In this document: positions 23,950 to 31,857 of the stretch, piece by piece
Numbering within the stretch: the first letter of the stretch is position 1
Layout of the letters: the number at the start of each line of letters is the position of its first letter
Notes under the pieces: model-generated
The model's database searches: none
What the model saw: the letters and a program-made list of their open reading frames with translations, nothing else
Told to the model about the DNA's origin: nothing
NCBI RefSeq assembly: GCF_008973465.1
Contig: NZ_WBXN01000002.1
Location: forward strand, 1 to 49,440
Length of the DNA stretch: 49,440 nucleotides
From: Streptomyces sp. SS1-1
GTDB taxonomy: Bacteria > Actinomycetota > Actinomycetes > Streptomycetales > Streptomycetaceae
Direction of reading: 5' to 3'
Position numbers and translations under genes: made by a program

Positions 23950-26400
23950 ATGAGCACGCTGCCCACCCGAGCCAAGGCAGAGATGGCCGCCTACGGGGCA
24001 TCCGCCGCCGCCCTCGCCTACGTCCCCTCCATGGAGCTCCTGCCCGCCAACGCCACCGCCGCCGCGATCAGTGGCGGCTGCGTGTGGTGGCTCTACCGCA
24101 AGGTCAAGACGAAGGACTTCCGCCGCACGATCCGCACCGCCCAGCGCGTGCTGGGACCGGTCACCGGCGGCGCCGTCTACGCGGCAGCCGCGATCGTCCC
24201 CGGCCACACCTGGTGGGAGCCGGTCGCGGCCCTGGCATGGGGCGGCCTCATGTCCGCAGCCCTGCCCATCACCCGCTCCACCTGGGCCCCGCCCGCCACC
24301 ATCATCGCCGCCTACCCGCCCGGTTTCCGGGGCCTGGTCATGCAGATGTGGGACACCGCCGAAGTGGCTCCCGGCACCTGGCTGGAGAACATCGAGCAGA
24401 CTGTCTCCCCCCAGTATCCGGACTTCACTGCCGACGTCGTGGCCCCGGCCGGAAAGCCGGTGCCGCGCATCGACCTGGTCGACGTCGCCGCCTGCTTCGG
24501 CTACCCCGTCGGCTGCGTCGCCCTGGACGAGATCCCCGGCACCGGCCCGGGCCGCCTGCGCCTCACCGTCGCCCCCACCGCCCGCCGCGGCGGCGGCAGC
24601 ATCGAGGAGATGTGGGCGGCCAAGGTGGCCCGCCCAGGCGGAGCCATCCCCGGAAGCGAGATCGTCCGCGTCGAGCAGCTGCCCGCGCGCGCAGACCTCC
24701 CCGCCCGCGGCATGATCCTCGCCCAGGTCGACGCGGGCGAGGTCGCCCGCATCAACCACGCCCAGCTCTGCTCCGCATTCGGAGTCGAGCCCGAAGAACT
24801 GCGCCTGGTCGCCGAATCACGCGGCCGTGAGGCGCTGGTGACGCTGTACGACTCGGCACCGCTGAAGGGAGCACGCCGCGCCACCCGCGAGCTGCTCACC
24901 CTGGACGCCTACGGCCGCTACACCATCGGCACCGCCCACGACGGATCCAACGCCAAGGTCCACATGCAGTCCGCGGCCGGCACCCTGCACGGCTTCCTCG
25001 TCGGCGTCACCGGCTCCGGCAAAACCGTCGCCCTGGCGCTGATGTGCGCAGCGTGGGCACTGGCGGGCCTGACGAACTGGGTGACCTCCGCACGCCCCGA
25101 CGCGCAGATGAGCGCAGTCGGACGGCACATCGACCGCCAGAGCGCCGGCCCGGTCTTCACCTGGTGGATGCTCAAGGCCGCCATCGCCCTGATGGACATC
25201 CGAGGCCAGATCAACAGCGAGGTCGGGCACGACTTCTCCGCACACTCCCCCTACCCGGGCCTGGTCCTGGTCCTCGACGAGTTCAACTCCCTCGTCGGCG
25301 ACGATGCCTTGGGTGACGACATCGCCCACATGACCGACGTCCTCGCCCGCGAAGGCCGCAAATTCGGCATCGGCATCGTCTTCGCCGGCCAGTCCCTCAA
25401 CCTGTCCAAGCTCGGCGGCGAAGCCTCCCTGCGCGACCAGGTCCAGGGCGGCATCGGCGTCGTACTGCGCATCGCCGCATCCTCCGGCGGCATCGCCGCC
25501 CGGCAAGCCACCGGAGGACTCGCCGGAGACGTCGACCTGGCCGACATCCCTGACCGGTTCAACGCCTCCACCTCACTGATGGACCGCATGCACGGCATCA
25601 CCGACGACGCACCCGGCGAGACCACCCAAGGCGTCGGCCACACCGTCACCGGCTCCACAGCGACCATGATGCGCACCCTGTACGTCCACCTGCCCAAGGA
25701 CGGCAGCCCCGACGGCCTCGGCGACATCTTCCCCGCCGACGGCTCCATCAACTGCCTCACCGACCGCGAGACCGACGCCCTGACCGAGCTGGGCCTGTGG
25801 CACGACTGGACCATGCCGCCGCCCTCCAAGAACGACGACGGCGAGGGCGCCGTACTGCCCCCGCAGTCCAGCGGGATCGGCTCCTTCGACCCGCCCGCCA
25901 TCAAGCCGAAGAACCGCACCGTCAAGGACAAGGTCCTCGCCGCGGTCGACCGGCAGATGACGGCCAAGGAGATCCGCGCCCAGGTCGATGCCGCAGCAGG
26001 GAGTGTCCGCAACGCCCTGTCCGACCTGGTCGCCGAAGGGCGTCTCCACCAGGTCGACCACGGCGTCTACGCGCCTGTCGACCAGGACGCCACGACTGCT
26101 GTCGAGCAGGACGGGCAGGCAGCTCAGTCGGCCTCCGTCCCGGATGGGGTGGACGGCGCCCTCGTGGTTGAGGCCGCCAGTCTCGTCATCAGCAGCCAGT
26201 TCGGCTCGCAGTCGATGGTGCAGCGCAAGCTGCGGGTCGGCTTCGCCCTCGCCGGGCGCCTCCTGGACATCCTGGAGGAGCGCGGCATCGTCGGCCCCGC
26301 CGACGGCAGCAAAGCCCGCGACGTCCTGGTCGCCCCGGACGTTCAGGACGACGTTCTGCGCGAGCTGCGCGCCGACTTCGTCCTCGCCACCGGCGACTGA
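23950..26400 (+). CDS. traB: TraB-type DNA translocase (FtsK/SpoIIIE family)
   Basis: 816 residues from ATG 23950 with GAAGGA upstream. Membrane segments about 33-48, 70-86 and 92-106. The motor domain carries Walker A GVTGSGKT (352-359) and Walker B GLVLVLDEF (about 437-445). The C-terminus has a winged-helix unit (about 660-700, KEIRAQVDAAAGSVRNALSD) and then a classic FtsK-gamma domain (about 745-800, SQFGSQSMVQRKLRVGFALA). TraB hexamers pump double-stranded plasmid DNA between hyphae, and the gamma domain reads short direct repeats (TRS/clt). It is the key conjugation gene of this replicon. Confidence 0.93.
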   Translation: MSTLPTRAKAEMAAYGASAAALAYVPSMELLPANATAAAISGGCVWWLYRKVKTKDFRRTIRTAQRVLGPVTGGAVYAAAAIVPGHTWWEPVAALAWGGLMSAALPITRSTWAPPATIIAAYPPGFRGLVMQMWDTAEVAPGTWLENIEQTVSPQYPDFTADVVAPAGKPVPRIDLVDVAACFGYPVGCVALDEIPGTGPGRLRLTVAPTARRGGGSIEEMWAAKVARPGGAIPGSEIVRVEQLPARADLPARGMILAQVDAGEVARINHAQLCSAFGVEPEELRLVAESRGREALVTLYDSAPLKGARRATRELLTLDAYGRYTIGTAHDGSNAKVHMQSAAGTLHGFLVGVTGSGKTVALALMCAAWALAGLTNWVTSARPDAQMSAVGRHIDRQSAGPVFTWWMLKAAIALMDIRGQINSEVGHDFSAHSPYPGLVLVLDEFNSLVGDDALGDDIAHMTDVLAREGRKFGIGIVFAGQSLNLSKLGGEASLRDQVQGGIGVVLRIAASSGGIAARQATGGLAGDVDLADIPDRFNASTSLMDRMHGITDDAPGETTQGVGHTVTGSTATMMRTLYVHLPKDGSPDGLGDIFPADGSINCLTDRETDALTELGLWHDWTMPPPSKNDDGEGAVLPPQSSGIGSFDPPAIKPKNRTVKDKVLAAVDRQMTAKEIRAQVDAAAGSVRNALSDLVAEGRLHQVDHGVYAPVDQDATTAVEQDGQAAQSASVPDGVDGALVVEAASLVISSQFGSQSMVQRKLRVGFALAGRLLDILEERGIVGPADGSKARDVLVAPDVQDDVLRELRADFVLATGD

Positions 26401-26416
26401 CTTTTCGCCCCCCCAT

Positions 26417-26447
26417 CGTCGCCCCCAGCACACCGCCGGGGGCGACG
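26417..26447 (+). terminator. Hairpin terminator after traB
   Basis: Perfect 10-bp arms CGTCGCCCCC and GGGGGCGACG with an 11-base loop, 16 bases after the traB stop. Confidence 0.7.
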
Positions 26448-26511
26448 GCGTCCCGCCTGGCATCCGTCCGGGCTACACCACCTCACCCCGCCCCATGGAA
26501 GGAATCACCCC

Positions 26512-26700
26512 GTGATCGTCTCCGTGTCCGCCGCGCTGCTCCTGGCCGTCGTCGTCATCGTGCTGCTGCGCCAGCGCGCCGTCGGTATCGGCTCCGCCCT
26601 CGCGTGCACCGCCTTCGGGTTCTGCCTCGCCTCCACCGGCATCGCCCCAGCCATTGAGGCGTTCCTGGCCGCCCTTACCCGTCTCGCCACGCTGGTCTGA
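26512..26700 (+). CDS. Small two-helix membrane protein
   Basis: 62 residues from GTG 26512 with GGAAGGA upstream. Two hydrophobic segments, about 2-20 (SVSAALLLAVVVIVLL) and about 25-45. Small membrane proteins accompany traB in many Streptomyces plasmids (Spd class). It is followed 12 bases later by the next gene. Confidence 0.7.
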   Translation: MIVSVSAALLLAVVVIVLLRQRAVGIGSALACTAFGFCLASTGIAPAIEAFLAALTRLATLV

Positions 26701-26712
26701 CGGGAGACTCCG

Positions 26713-27264
26713 ATGGCCGCCTCATCCCACACCGCGCCCGCCCGGACCGACCAGCAGACGAGCCCGGCACCCGCGACCGGCGCCCTGAGCCTGGACGCAC
26801 GGCTGGCCGCTGCAGAGGCGGCCATGACCGTCCGACTGGACGAGGCCGCTGTCGCACACGAAGTGCGCACCGCCCACATCGACACCACACCCGTCGACCT
26901 TGCTGACGTCATCACCGTGCCGCTCACGCCGACACTCCAGCCGCAGCCCCAGCAGCTCCCCGCCACTCCGGTCGCCGCTCTCCTCGAGCGGGCCCGAGCC
27001 CGGATGGAAGCCGACGGATGGTGCGCAGGGGCGCTGACCGACGACAGCGGCGCCGTCTGCCTGCTCGGAGCCATCCGTAAGGAAGCCAGCGGTGACCGCG
27101 GCCTGGAGGCCGACGCCGCATCCGTCGTGCTGGACGCCATCCGCCGCCGTTTCGGCGACCACGTCGACTCGGTGCCGTCCTTCAACGACGCTCACGGCTC
27201 CGGCCGCATCCCCGCACGCATGCTGGGCGAAGCCGCCTCAATGGCCGACGCGCAGGGCCGGTAA
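26713..27264 (+). CDS. DUF6197-like plasmid protein
   Basis: 183 residues. The first 85 are Ala/Pro/Thr-rich and probably disordered. The C-terminal domain has LLERARARMEADGWCAGALT, then GAVCLLGAIRKEAS and FNDAHGSG. This pattern of Trp-Cys, Cys-Leu-Gly-Ala and a late Asn-Asp recalls DUF6197 proteins common on actinobacterial plasmids and phages. No activity is known for the family. The assignment is from memory. Confidence 0.65.
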   Translation: MAASSHTAPARTDQQTSPAPATGALSLDARLAAAEAAMTVRLDEAAVAHEVRTAHIDTTPVDLADVITVPLTPTLQPQPQQLPATPVAALLERARARMEADGWCAGALTDDSGAVCLLGAIRKEASGDRGLEADAASVVLDAIRRRFGDHVDSVPSFNDAHGSGRIPARMLGEAASMADAQGR

Positions 27265-27278
27265 CCCGCCCGGACCCG

Positions 27279-27494
27279 TCAGTCCAGCTCGATGACGAGC
27301 CGCCCAAAGTCGTCCACCCAGGCCGGATAGACGTACCCACCAACTACGGCACGGTTCACGAACACCTCGACGTCCGCGTCGGTGTCGATGACCAGCACCC
27401 CGTCATCGTCCGTGAACGCCTGCCACGTCACACCGTCCGTGTCGATCACCGCGTCGAAATCGACCACCGGCGGATCACTGCGAAACCAGCCCAT
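27279..27494 (-). CDS. Small acidic protein on the opposite strand
   Basis: 71 residues from ATG 27494 with GGGGGAG just upstream. Very acidic and beta-rich: DFDAVIDTDGVTWQAFTDDD, then VLVIDTDADVEVFVNRAVV. It is the only leftward gene in the 15-30 kb transfer region and converges on the DUF6197-like gene with 14 bases between stops. Function unknown. Confidence 0.6.
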   Translation of the reverse strand: MGWFRSDPPVVDFDAVIDTDGVTWQAFTDDDGVLVIDTDADVEVFVNRAVVGGYVYPAWVDDFGRLVIELD

Positions 27495-27561
27495 CACTCC
27501 CCCTGCCGCCCTGCCTGCGCGCGCACTCCAGCCTGACGCACCCGCCCTACCCACACCAGCC

Positions 27562-27687
27562 ATGGAGACAAGCCCGATGCTCACCCCCCGCCCCCGCCGC
27601 CGGATCGGCCGGCCACGCCCGCAGCGCCCCGGCCCCCGCTACCCGCAGTGCCCCCGCCGCCCCTCCCCCGCCTGGGAGCCGCGGTGA
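27562..27687 (+). CDS. Possible 41-residue Arg/Pro-rich peptide
   Basis: ATG 27562, stop overlapping the next GTG (GTGA). Very basic, with RPRRRIGRPRPQRPGPR. The ribosome site is poor. The overlap is the main support. Confidence 0.3.
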   Translation: METSPMLTPRPRRRIGRPRPQRPGPRYPQCPRRPSPAWEPR

Positions 27688-28133
27688 CGACCCGCACCCG
27701 ACGCCGACGCACCACCACGCATCCACGCGCCGCGCACGGATTACCCGAATACGACTGGGGGACCGCACCCACCGAGCAATTGGCTACGCGCCGCCAACTG
27801 CGCGCTGCGGGACTGCGCCCCGGCGGGCAGGAGCCCGTCGCGCTCCTGCGTTGCAAGGCATGCGCAACGCGCCCATATCGCGCGTGCTCCCGCGCCGCCT
27901 ACCTCTACCGCGTCGACCTGGCCCTGCCCGTGCGACCGATGACGCTCGCCAAAGAGGCCGCGCTCGACAAGGCCATGGCCGCGCGAACCACCTGCCCGCT
28001 CTGCCGACGGCGCTACCACCACGTCCTGCCGCTGCGCACCCTCGGCTCCTGCCTGGAGTGCCACGACGGCACCCCGGCCGACCCTGCCACCTACATCGCG
28101 CCACCTGACCACGCCCAGGCCCTGGCGGCCTGA
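27684..28133 (+). CDS. RRQRL-motif zinc-binding-type protein
   Basis: 149 residues from GTG 27684. It has LPEYDWGTAPTEQLATRRQL followed by RAAGLRPGG, the arrangement of the RRQRL motif-containing proteins of Streptomyces plasmids. Cys pairs follow: CKAC, CPLCRRRYHH and CLECHDG, consistent with two metal sites. Function unknown; likely nucleic-acid binding. It belongs to a rightward series of small genes downstream of traB. Confidence 0.75.
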   Translation: MTTRTRRRRTTTHPRAAHGLPEYDWGTAPTEQLATRRQLRAAGLRPGGQEPVALLRCKACATRPYRACSRAAYLYRVDLALPVRPMTLAKEAALDKAMAARTTCPLCRRRYHHVLPLRTLGSCLECHDGTPADPATYIAPPDHAQALAA

Positions 28134-28153
28134 CCGTGAAAGGACCTCCTCGC

Positions 28154-28627
28154 ATGCCGGCATCGTCTACGCCGCTCACCACGGGCCAGACCACAGACAA
28201 AGAGCTGGACGCAGCCTGCGCCGCAGTCACAGGCGAGATCGCCCGTACCGACGGCAAGGCGTCGCTGCTACTCGCTTTCAACGGCGCCGGCCTCGCTGGC
28301 CTGACCACACTTGCCGACCACGACCTGCCCGCCCACACCATCGCGGCGGGAGCCCTCGCCTTCGTCGCCCTCGGCACGGCGGCAGTGCTGCTGCTCCTGG
28401 TCGTCAGGCCCCGCCTGCACGGCCGCGACCGAGCGTCCTTCCCCTACTGGGCACGCCTGACCGAAGCCGAGATCCGCGCTTGCATGACCAGCGACACACG
28501 CGCCGCCCGCATCCGCGTCCTGTCCGGCATCGCCGTGGCCAAGTTCACCCAGCTGCGGCGTGCTGTCGACTGCACCCTCGCAGCGCTGGCTTTCCTCGCT
28601 CTGGCCGCGATCAGCGCCCCGCTCTAA
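28154..28627 (+). CDS. Pycsar-effector-like membrane protein
   Basis: 157 residues from ATG 28154. A short helix GEIARTDGKASLLLAFNGAG leads into hydrophobic segments at about 37-55 and 63-84. A conserved-looking RPRLHGRDRASFPYWARLT loop and a final pair KFTQLRRAVDCTLAALAFLA (about 130-149) follow. This is the plan of Pycsar effector-type membrane proteins, which disrupt membranes when bound by a cyclic nucleotide; many Streptomyces plasmids carry homologues. No Pycsar uridylate cyclase is visible, but a GGDEF gene is next. A conjugation or entry-exclusion role is the alternative. Confidence 0.7.
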   Translation: MPASSTPLTTGQTTDKELDAACAAVTGEIARTDGKASLLLAFNGAGLAGLTTLADHDLPAHTIAAGALAFVALGTAAVLLLLVVRPRLHGRDRASFPYWARLTEAEIRACMTSDTRAARIRVLSGIAVAKFTQLRRAVDCTLAALAFLALAAISAPL

Positions 28628-28845
28628 CAGAGTCCCAGGGCGGTCGCAGTAAAAGGGCCGGTGCGACCGCCTCGAGCGCTGACGCCATCGTCACAAAACG
28701 CCAGCACCTTCCAGCATGACTGCTGCCCGGCCCCGGCCTGGCACGGACGCCCCACACGGCAAGAGGCGCACCCCCACCAGAGCCTGGACAGCCCGGAGAT
28801 GCGCCTCTCTCATTCCGCCCGCACGGGCGAGAACGGAGATCCATC

Positions 28846-29523
28846 ATGCCCGCTACCGCCGCCTTACGTCAGCGGCCGCGCACCTTCGTCATCGCTGCGG
28901 CCGCCGTGCCGCTCGCCCTGGCGATCCTCGCTGACGACGTCCGGGTACGGCGCCATCTGGAGGCCGCACGCCGGGACCCGCTCACCGGCCTCGCCGACCG
29001 GCCGGCCCTCATGTACCGCATCACCCGCCTCGCCGCCACACACCGCGAGCAGCTGCACGTCCTGGTCGCCGACGCCGACGGGCTGAAGACCGTCAACGAT
29101 GACCTGGGCCACGCCGCCGGCGACATGCTCATCGCCGCCGTCGGACGCCGCCTCGGCACGTGGGCAGCAGCGCGCGGCGGCCTTGCCGCACGTCTGGGAG
29201 GCGATGAATTCGCTGCCGTCGTGCTGCTGCCGCCGACCACGACCGTTCGGGAAGTCACCGCGCTGCGCGACCAACTGGCGCGGCCCGTCACATGCGGAAC
29301 AGAGATCCTGAGCCCGGCGGTGTCCATCGGGACTGCCCGGGCCGCCGACCTGCCCGACGCAGCAGACGCTTCCCGCATCCTGCGCGGCGCGGACATGGCC
29401 ATGTACCGGGTCAAGACCCGCCGCGAGCAGTGCGGCTACGTAGCCACACGCCACGACGCCTACACGCCCTCGGTCCATGGCCGCCGCCCGGGCCGCCCCG
29501 GCACCCACCTCCCGGTCGGGTGA
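28846..29523 (+). CDS. GGDEF-domain protein, predicted diguanylate cyclase
   Basis: 225 residues from ATG 28846 with GGAG upstream. One membrane segment (about 13-29) is followed immediately by a GGDEF domain: DPLTGLADR (44-52), the metal Asp in LVADADGLKTVNDDLGH (about 73-89) and an intact LGGDEF (117-122). No RxxD inhibitory site is apparent. It should make cyclic di-GMP, which controls Streptomyces development through BldD. Codon 7 is TTA, so expression should need the bldA tRNA. It follows the Pycsar-effector-like gene after 218 bases with no recognisable gene. Activity is predicted, not shown. Confidence 0.88.
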   Translation: MPATAALRQRPRTFVIAAAAVPLALAILADDVRVRRHLEAARRDPLTGLADRPALMYRITRLAATHREQLHVLVADADGLKTVNDDLGHAAGDMLIAAVGRRLGTWAAARGGLAARLGGDEFAAVVLLPPTTTVREVTALRDQLARPVTCGTEILSPAVSIGTARAADLPDAADASRILRGADMAMYRVKTRREQCGYVATRHDAYTPSVHGRRPGRPGTHLPVG

Positions 29524-29801
29524 CCACCCAGGCCCGCAAGACCGCCCGGACCCTCGCCGACTTCGCCGGCGACGTACCCGCCCCGGGCGCCCTCCTGGAC
29601 TGGCGCCACCACCTTCACTACCAGTGGCCCGCACCGTGCGTCCTGTGCCGACGCCCCACACCACTGCGCTCCCACGACGGAGAAGCCGCACACAAGGTCT
29701 GCGCGGAGCAGTGGATCACAGCCCACAACACCGAAGCCCTGCGCACACACCGCTTCGTGTCCGACCGCCGCACCACATCGAAACCCAACCAACACGCCTG
29801 A
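29520..29801 (+). CDS. Small Cys/His plasmid protein
   Basis: 93 residues from GTG 29520, overlapping the GGDEF stop by 4 bases (GTGA). Contains LLDWRHHLHYQWPAPCVLCR and CAEQWITAHNTEALRTHRF. The CxxC with nearby His residues could bind metal. Such small proteins recur in Streptomyces transfer regions. Function unknown. Confidence 0.7.
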   Translation: MTTQARKTARTLADFAGDVPAPGALLDWRHHLHYQWPAPCVLCRRPTPLRSHDGEAAHKVCAEQWITAHNTEALRTHRFVSDRRTTSKPNQHA

Positions 29802-29822
29802 CCGGCCCGCGATTGGAGACCC

Positions 29823-30143
29823 ATGGGCACCACCGTCCAGCGCATCCCGTTCCCCGCGTCCGCAAGCCCGACCGCCTGCCGCCGCAACCCCCGCATATTC
29901 GACGTCGTCCGCGGCGAAGCCACCGATCCGGCCGCAGCGAGCCGCATCCAGAAGGCCAAAGCAGCCTGCCGACACTGCCCGATCGCCACGGACTGCCTGC
30001 GATGGGCACTCACCAACCCCGACCAGACCCCCACCAACGTGTGGGCAGCCACCACCGCAGGCGAACGCACAGTGCTGCGCACACGCCTGGCCCGCCGCCT
30101 CGGCCCCCACTGGATGGACGCCCTGACTCGGACCGTCAGCTGA
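29823..30143 (+). CDS. WhiB-like iron-sulfur regulator
   Basis: 106 residues from ATG 29823 with GGAGACC upstream. Four cysteines in Wbl order: C19, C49, C52 and C58 (ACRHCPIATDC), binding a [4Fe-4S] cluster. The usual G-[VI]-W-G-G turn is replaced by NVWAATT, followed by the basic DNA-binding tail RTRLARRLG. Wbl proteins act with sigma factors in development and stress. It is the last gene of the transfer region, ahead of an intrinsic terminator. Confidence 0.88.
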   Translation: MGTTVQRIPFPASASPTACRRNPRIFDVVRGEATDPAAASRIQKAKAACRHCPIATDCLRWALTNPDQTPTNVWAATTAGERTVLRTRLARRLGPHWMDALTRTVS

Positions 30144-30245
30144 GCCAATGCCACCAGGGCCGGTGACCCCGGCGCCACCATCACAGGCAGATGAGTAGCA
30201 CTACGAAGGCCGTGCTCCCCCTTGCAGAGGGAAGCCGGGCCGCAC

Positions 30246-30297
30246 AAAGGGGCCCCCGTCGTCCCGGATCAGTTCCGGGCGGCTGGGGCCCTTTTTT
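30246..30297 (+). terminator. Intrinsic terminator with T tract
   Basis: Outer arms AAAGGGGCCCC and GGGGCCCTTT (one bulge) enclose an inner hairpin CCCGGA/TCCGGG, followed by six T. It ends the transfer region. Confidence 0.85.
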
Positions 30298-30316
30298 GTT
30301 GCCCCTTGCACGGGAA

Positions 30317-30340
30317 GTTTGTTGTCCGCGGACAACAAAC
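30317..30340. promoter_or_regulatory. parS: parS-like palindrome 1
   Basis: 24-bp perfect palindrome with core GTTGTCCGCGGACAAC and flanks GTTT/AAAC. One of four sites around parAB, at the far left of the partition locus. Confidence 0.8.
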
Positions 30341-30346
30341 CAGCTG

Positions 30347-30604
30347 CTAGCTGATCAGCGTGGTCACGTAGTTGGCAACGGTTTCGGCGGCATCACCGAG
30401 GGCGGGGATGCCCACGGTCTTGCAGTAGTGGACGCCCATGTCGACGGCCTCCCACAGGGCTGCTCCCGCGAAGGCGTAGAACGTGGCACCGGTCGGGGCT
30501 ACCGGGTCAGGCAGCCAGTGCCGCGGGGGGTGGTACTCGCTGTGCTGGGGATTCTCCCCCGCCGGCCTGCTCCCGCGGGCCTTCCGTGTGACAAGCTTGA
30601 ACAC
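30347..30604 (-). CDS. Small unknown protein of the partition region
   Basis: 85 residues from GTG 30604, with AGAGGA upstream. The middle has HYHPP-like EYHPPRHWLPDPVAP, the end AFAGAALWEAVDMGVHYCKT and ALGDAAETVANYVTTLI. No domain recognised. It is the last gene of a leftward group divergent from parA. Confidence 0.6.
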   Translation of the reverse strand: MFKLVTRKARGSRPAGENPQHSEYHPPRHWLPDPVAPTGATFYAFAGAALWEAVDMGVHYCKTVGIPALGDAAETVANYVTTLIS

Positions 30605-30732
30605 GGCATGTCCTCTGCTCTGCTGTGGTGGATGGTGCTGGAACGGGCCCTTCCACCGGGGTTTTCGACGCCCGCCGGTGTGGGGCCCGTTGCTATCCAA
30701 CTCCTAGAGCCTGAAGAGCTTGTGCCGCTTGA

Positions 30733-30996
30733 TCAGTCGGTTGTACGAAGCACAGCGCGCAGCCATGCCGTGACGGCACCCGGCACCGCGCCGATCACGG
30801 CCAGCAGCACCGAACCGGCTTCTGGGTGCAAGACATTGGTTGTAAGAAGCAATGCAATGCATCCGATCACTCCCACGACAATGAGGGACGTCCAGGTGAG
30901 TACGACGGTGTACGTCCCATCGCGGCGGCGCTGATGCTGCATCATCTGCTGCGCCCGCTGCCTGATCCGTTCGCGCGGAATCGCCTCGACTTCCAT
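30733..30996 (-). CDS. Small two-pass membrane protein
   Basis: 87 residues. ATG 30996 abuts the stop of the upstream gene and uses its GGAGG, so the two are coupled. A basic amphipathic start (RERIRQRAQQMMQHQRRR) is followed by segments at about 33-51 and 58-76. Function unknown. Confidence 0.7.
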   Translation of the reverse strand: MEVEAIPRERIRQRAQQMMQHQRRRDGTYTVVLTWTSLIVVGVIGCIALLLTTNVLHPEAGSVLLAVIGAVPGAVTAWLRAVLRTTD

Positions 30997-31638
30997 TCAG
31001 AAACCTCCTCCCTTCTGCATGTAGCGGTTGAACAGGGCCTGGGCAGCCGCAGCTGAGGCGGCGCCTGCCGTCCGGTCGATCTTCCGCTCGATGCGAGAAG
31101 TCATCGGCCCGACGGAGTTCTGGTTGACTCCCATGCGCTTGGAGGTCAGGTCGACAGGCCAGCCGTAGACCCGGCGAGCCTCGTAGACGTGCAGGGCTTC
31201 GTTGACACGGGGATTGTCCTCACCACGCGCCTTGCGGCGGCCCTCTTCGTCAATGGCCAAGATCGCCTTCAGCGCGGCCAGCTCCTCCGCACTCGCCACG
31301 TCTTTGAAGAGCCTGACGTAATTCGCCGTGTACCAGGAGTCCGGCTCCCATCGCGCCGGCACTCGGCGCAGGGCACGAACCGAGTACTCCTCCACGAGTT
31401 CGAAGAGGTGCAGGCGAGGATCCCGCTCGTACAGCATCCAGCCCGCCTCGAGACGGGCGAAGGACTTCTCGACGATGTCGACGGTGTCAGTGCGAGGGTC
31501 CGAACAACAGGTGAAAGCCCGCACTAACGCCTCGCCGTAGTGCGCGGTCAGCACCTCATCCTGAGCTGCCTTAATCTCGGGCGTCAGATCGTATTCGGGA
31601 AGCCTCCGCCTCCGTTGGTTCAAGTTGCGCCCCAGCAC
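30997..31638 (-). CDS. Sigma-70-like or HTH DNA-binding protein
   Basis: 213 residues from GTG 31638 with AAGGAGGA six bases upstream. The N-terminal half recalls sigma region 2 (ALVRAFTCCSDPRTDTVDIV, then FARLEAGWMLYERDPRLHLF). The C-terminus has a region-4-like HTH, LTSKRMGVNQNSVGPMTSRI. The middle region is longer than in ordinary ECF sigma factors, and the resemblance is only structural. It is divergent from parA across the second parS-like palindrome, so ParB may affect its promoter. Confidence 0.5.
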   Translation of the reverse strand: MLGRNLNQRRRRLPEYDLTPEIKAAQDEVLTAHYGEALVRAFTCCSDPRTDTVDIVEKSFARLEAGWMLYERDPRLHLFELVEEYSVRALRRVPARWEPDSWYTANYVRLFKDVASAEELAALKAILAIDEEGRRKARGEDNPRVNEALHVYEARRVYGWPVDLTSKRMGVNQNSVGPMTSRIERKIDRTAGAASAAAAQALFNRYMQKGGGF

Positions 31639-31743
31639 CCGTGTCCTCCTTGTCCGGTCTCCCCCAATCACGGTCGCAGAGAGACGGACAAGCGTTGTCC
31701 GCCAAGTCCCGCCTTGCACAAGAGACGATGACCGCCGATGGCC

Positions 31744-31777
31744 GTGCGGTTCGTTGTCCGCGGACAACGAACCGCAC
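31744..31777. promoter_or_regulatory. parS: parS-like palindrome 2
   Basis: 34-bp perfect palindrome centred at 31760/31761 with the shared 16-bp core and outer arms GTGCGGTTC. It lies between the divergent sigma-like gene and parA. Half-sites TTGTCCG occur nearby at about 31650 and 31695. Confidence 0.85.
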
Positions 31778-31857
31778 CATCTGCAGACCGGACTAATCGG
31801 CGTGTAGCGCGGCAAGCCCCGCACAAGACGATCCTTGAGGGTGAGTAAGGTAGCCGC

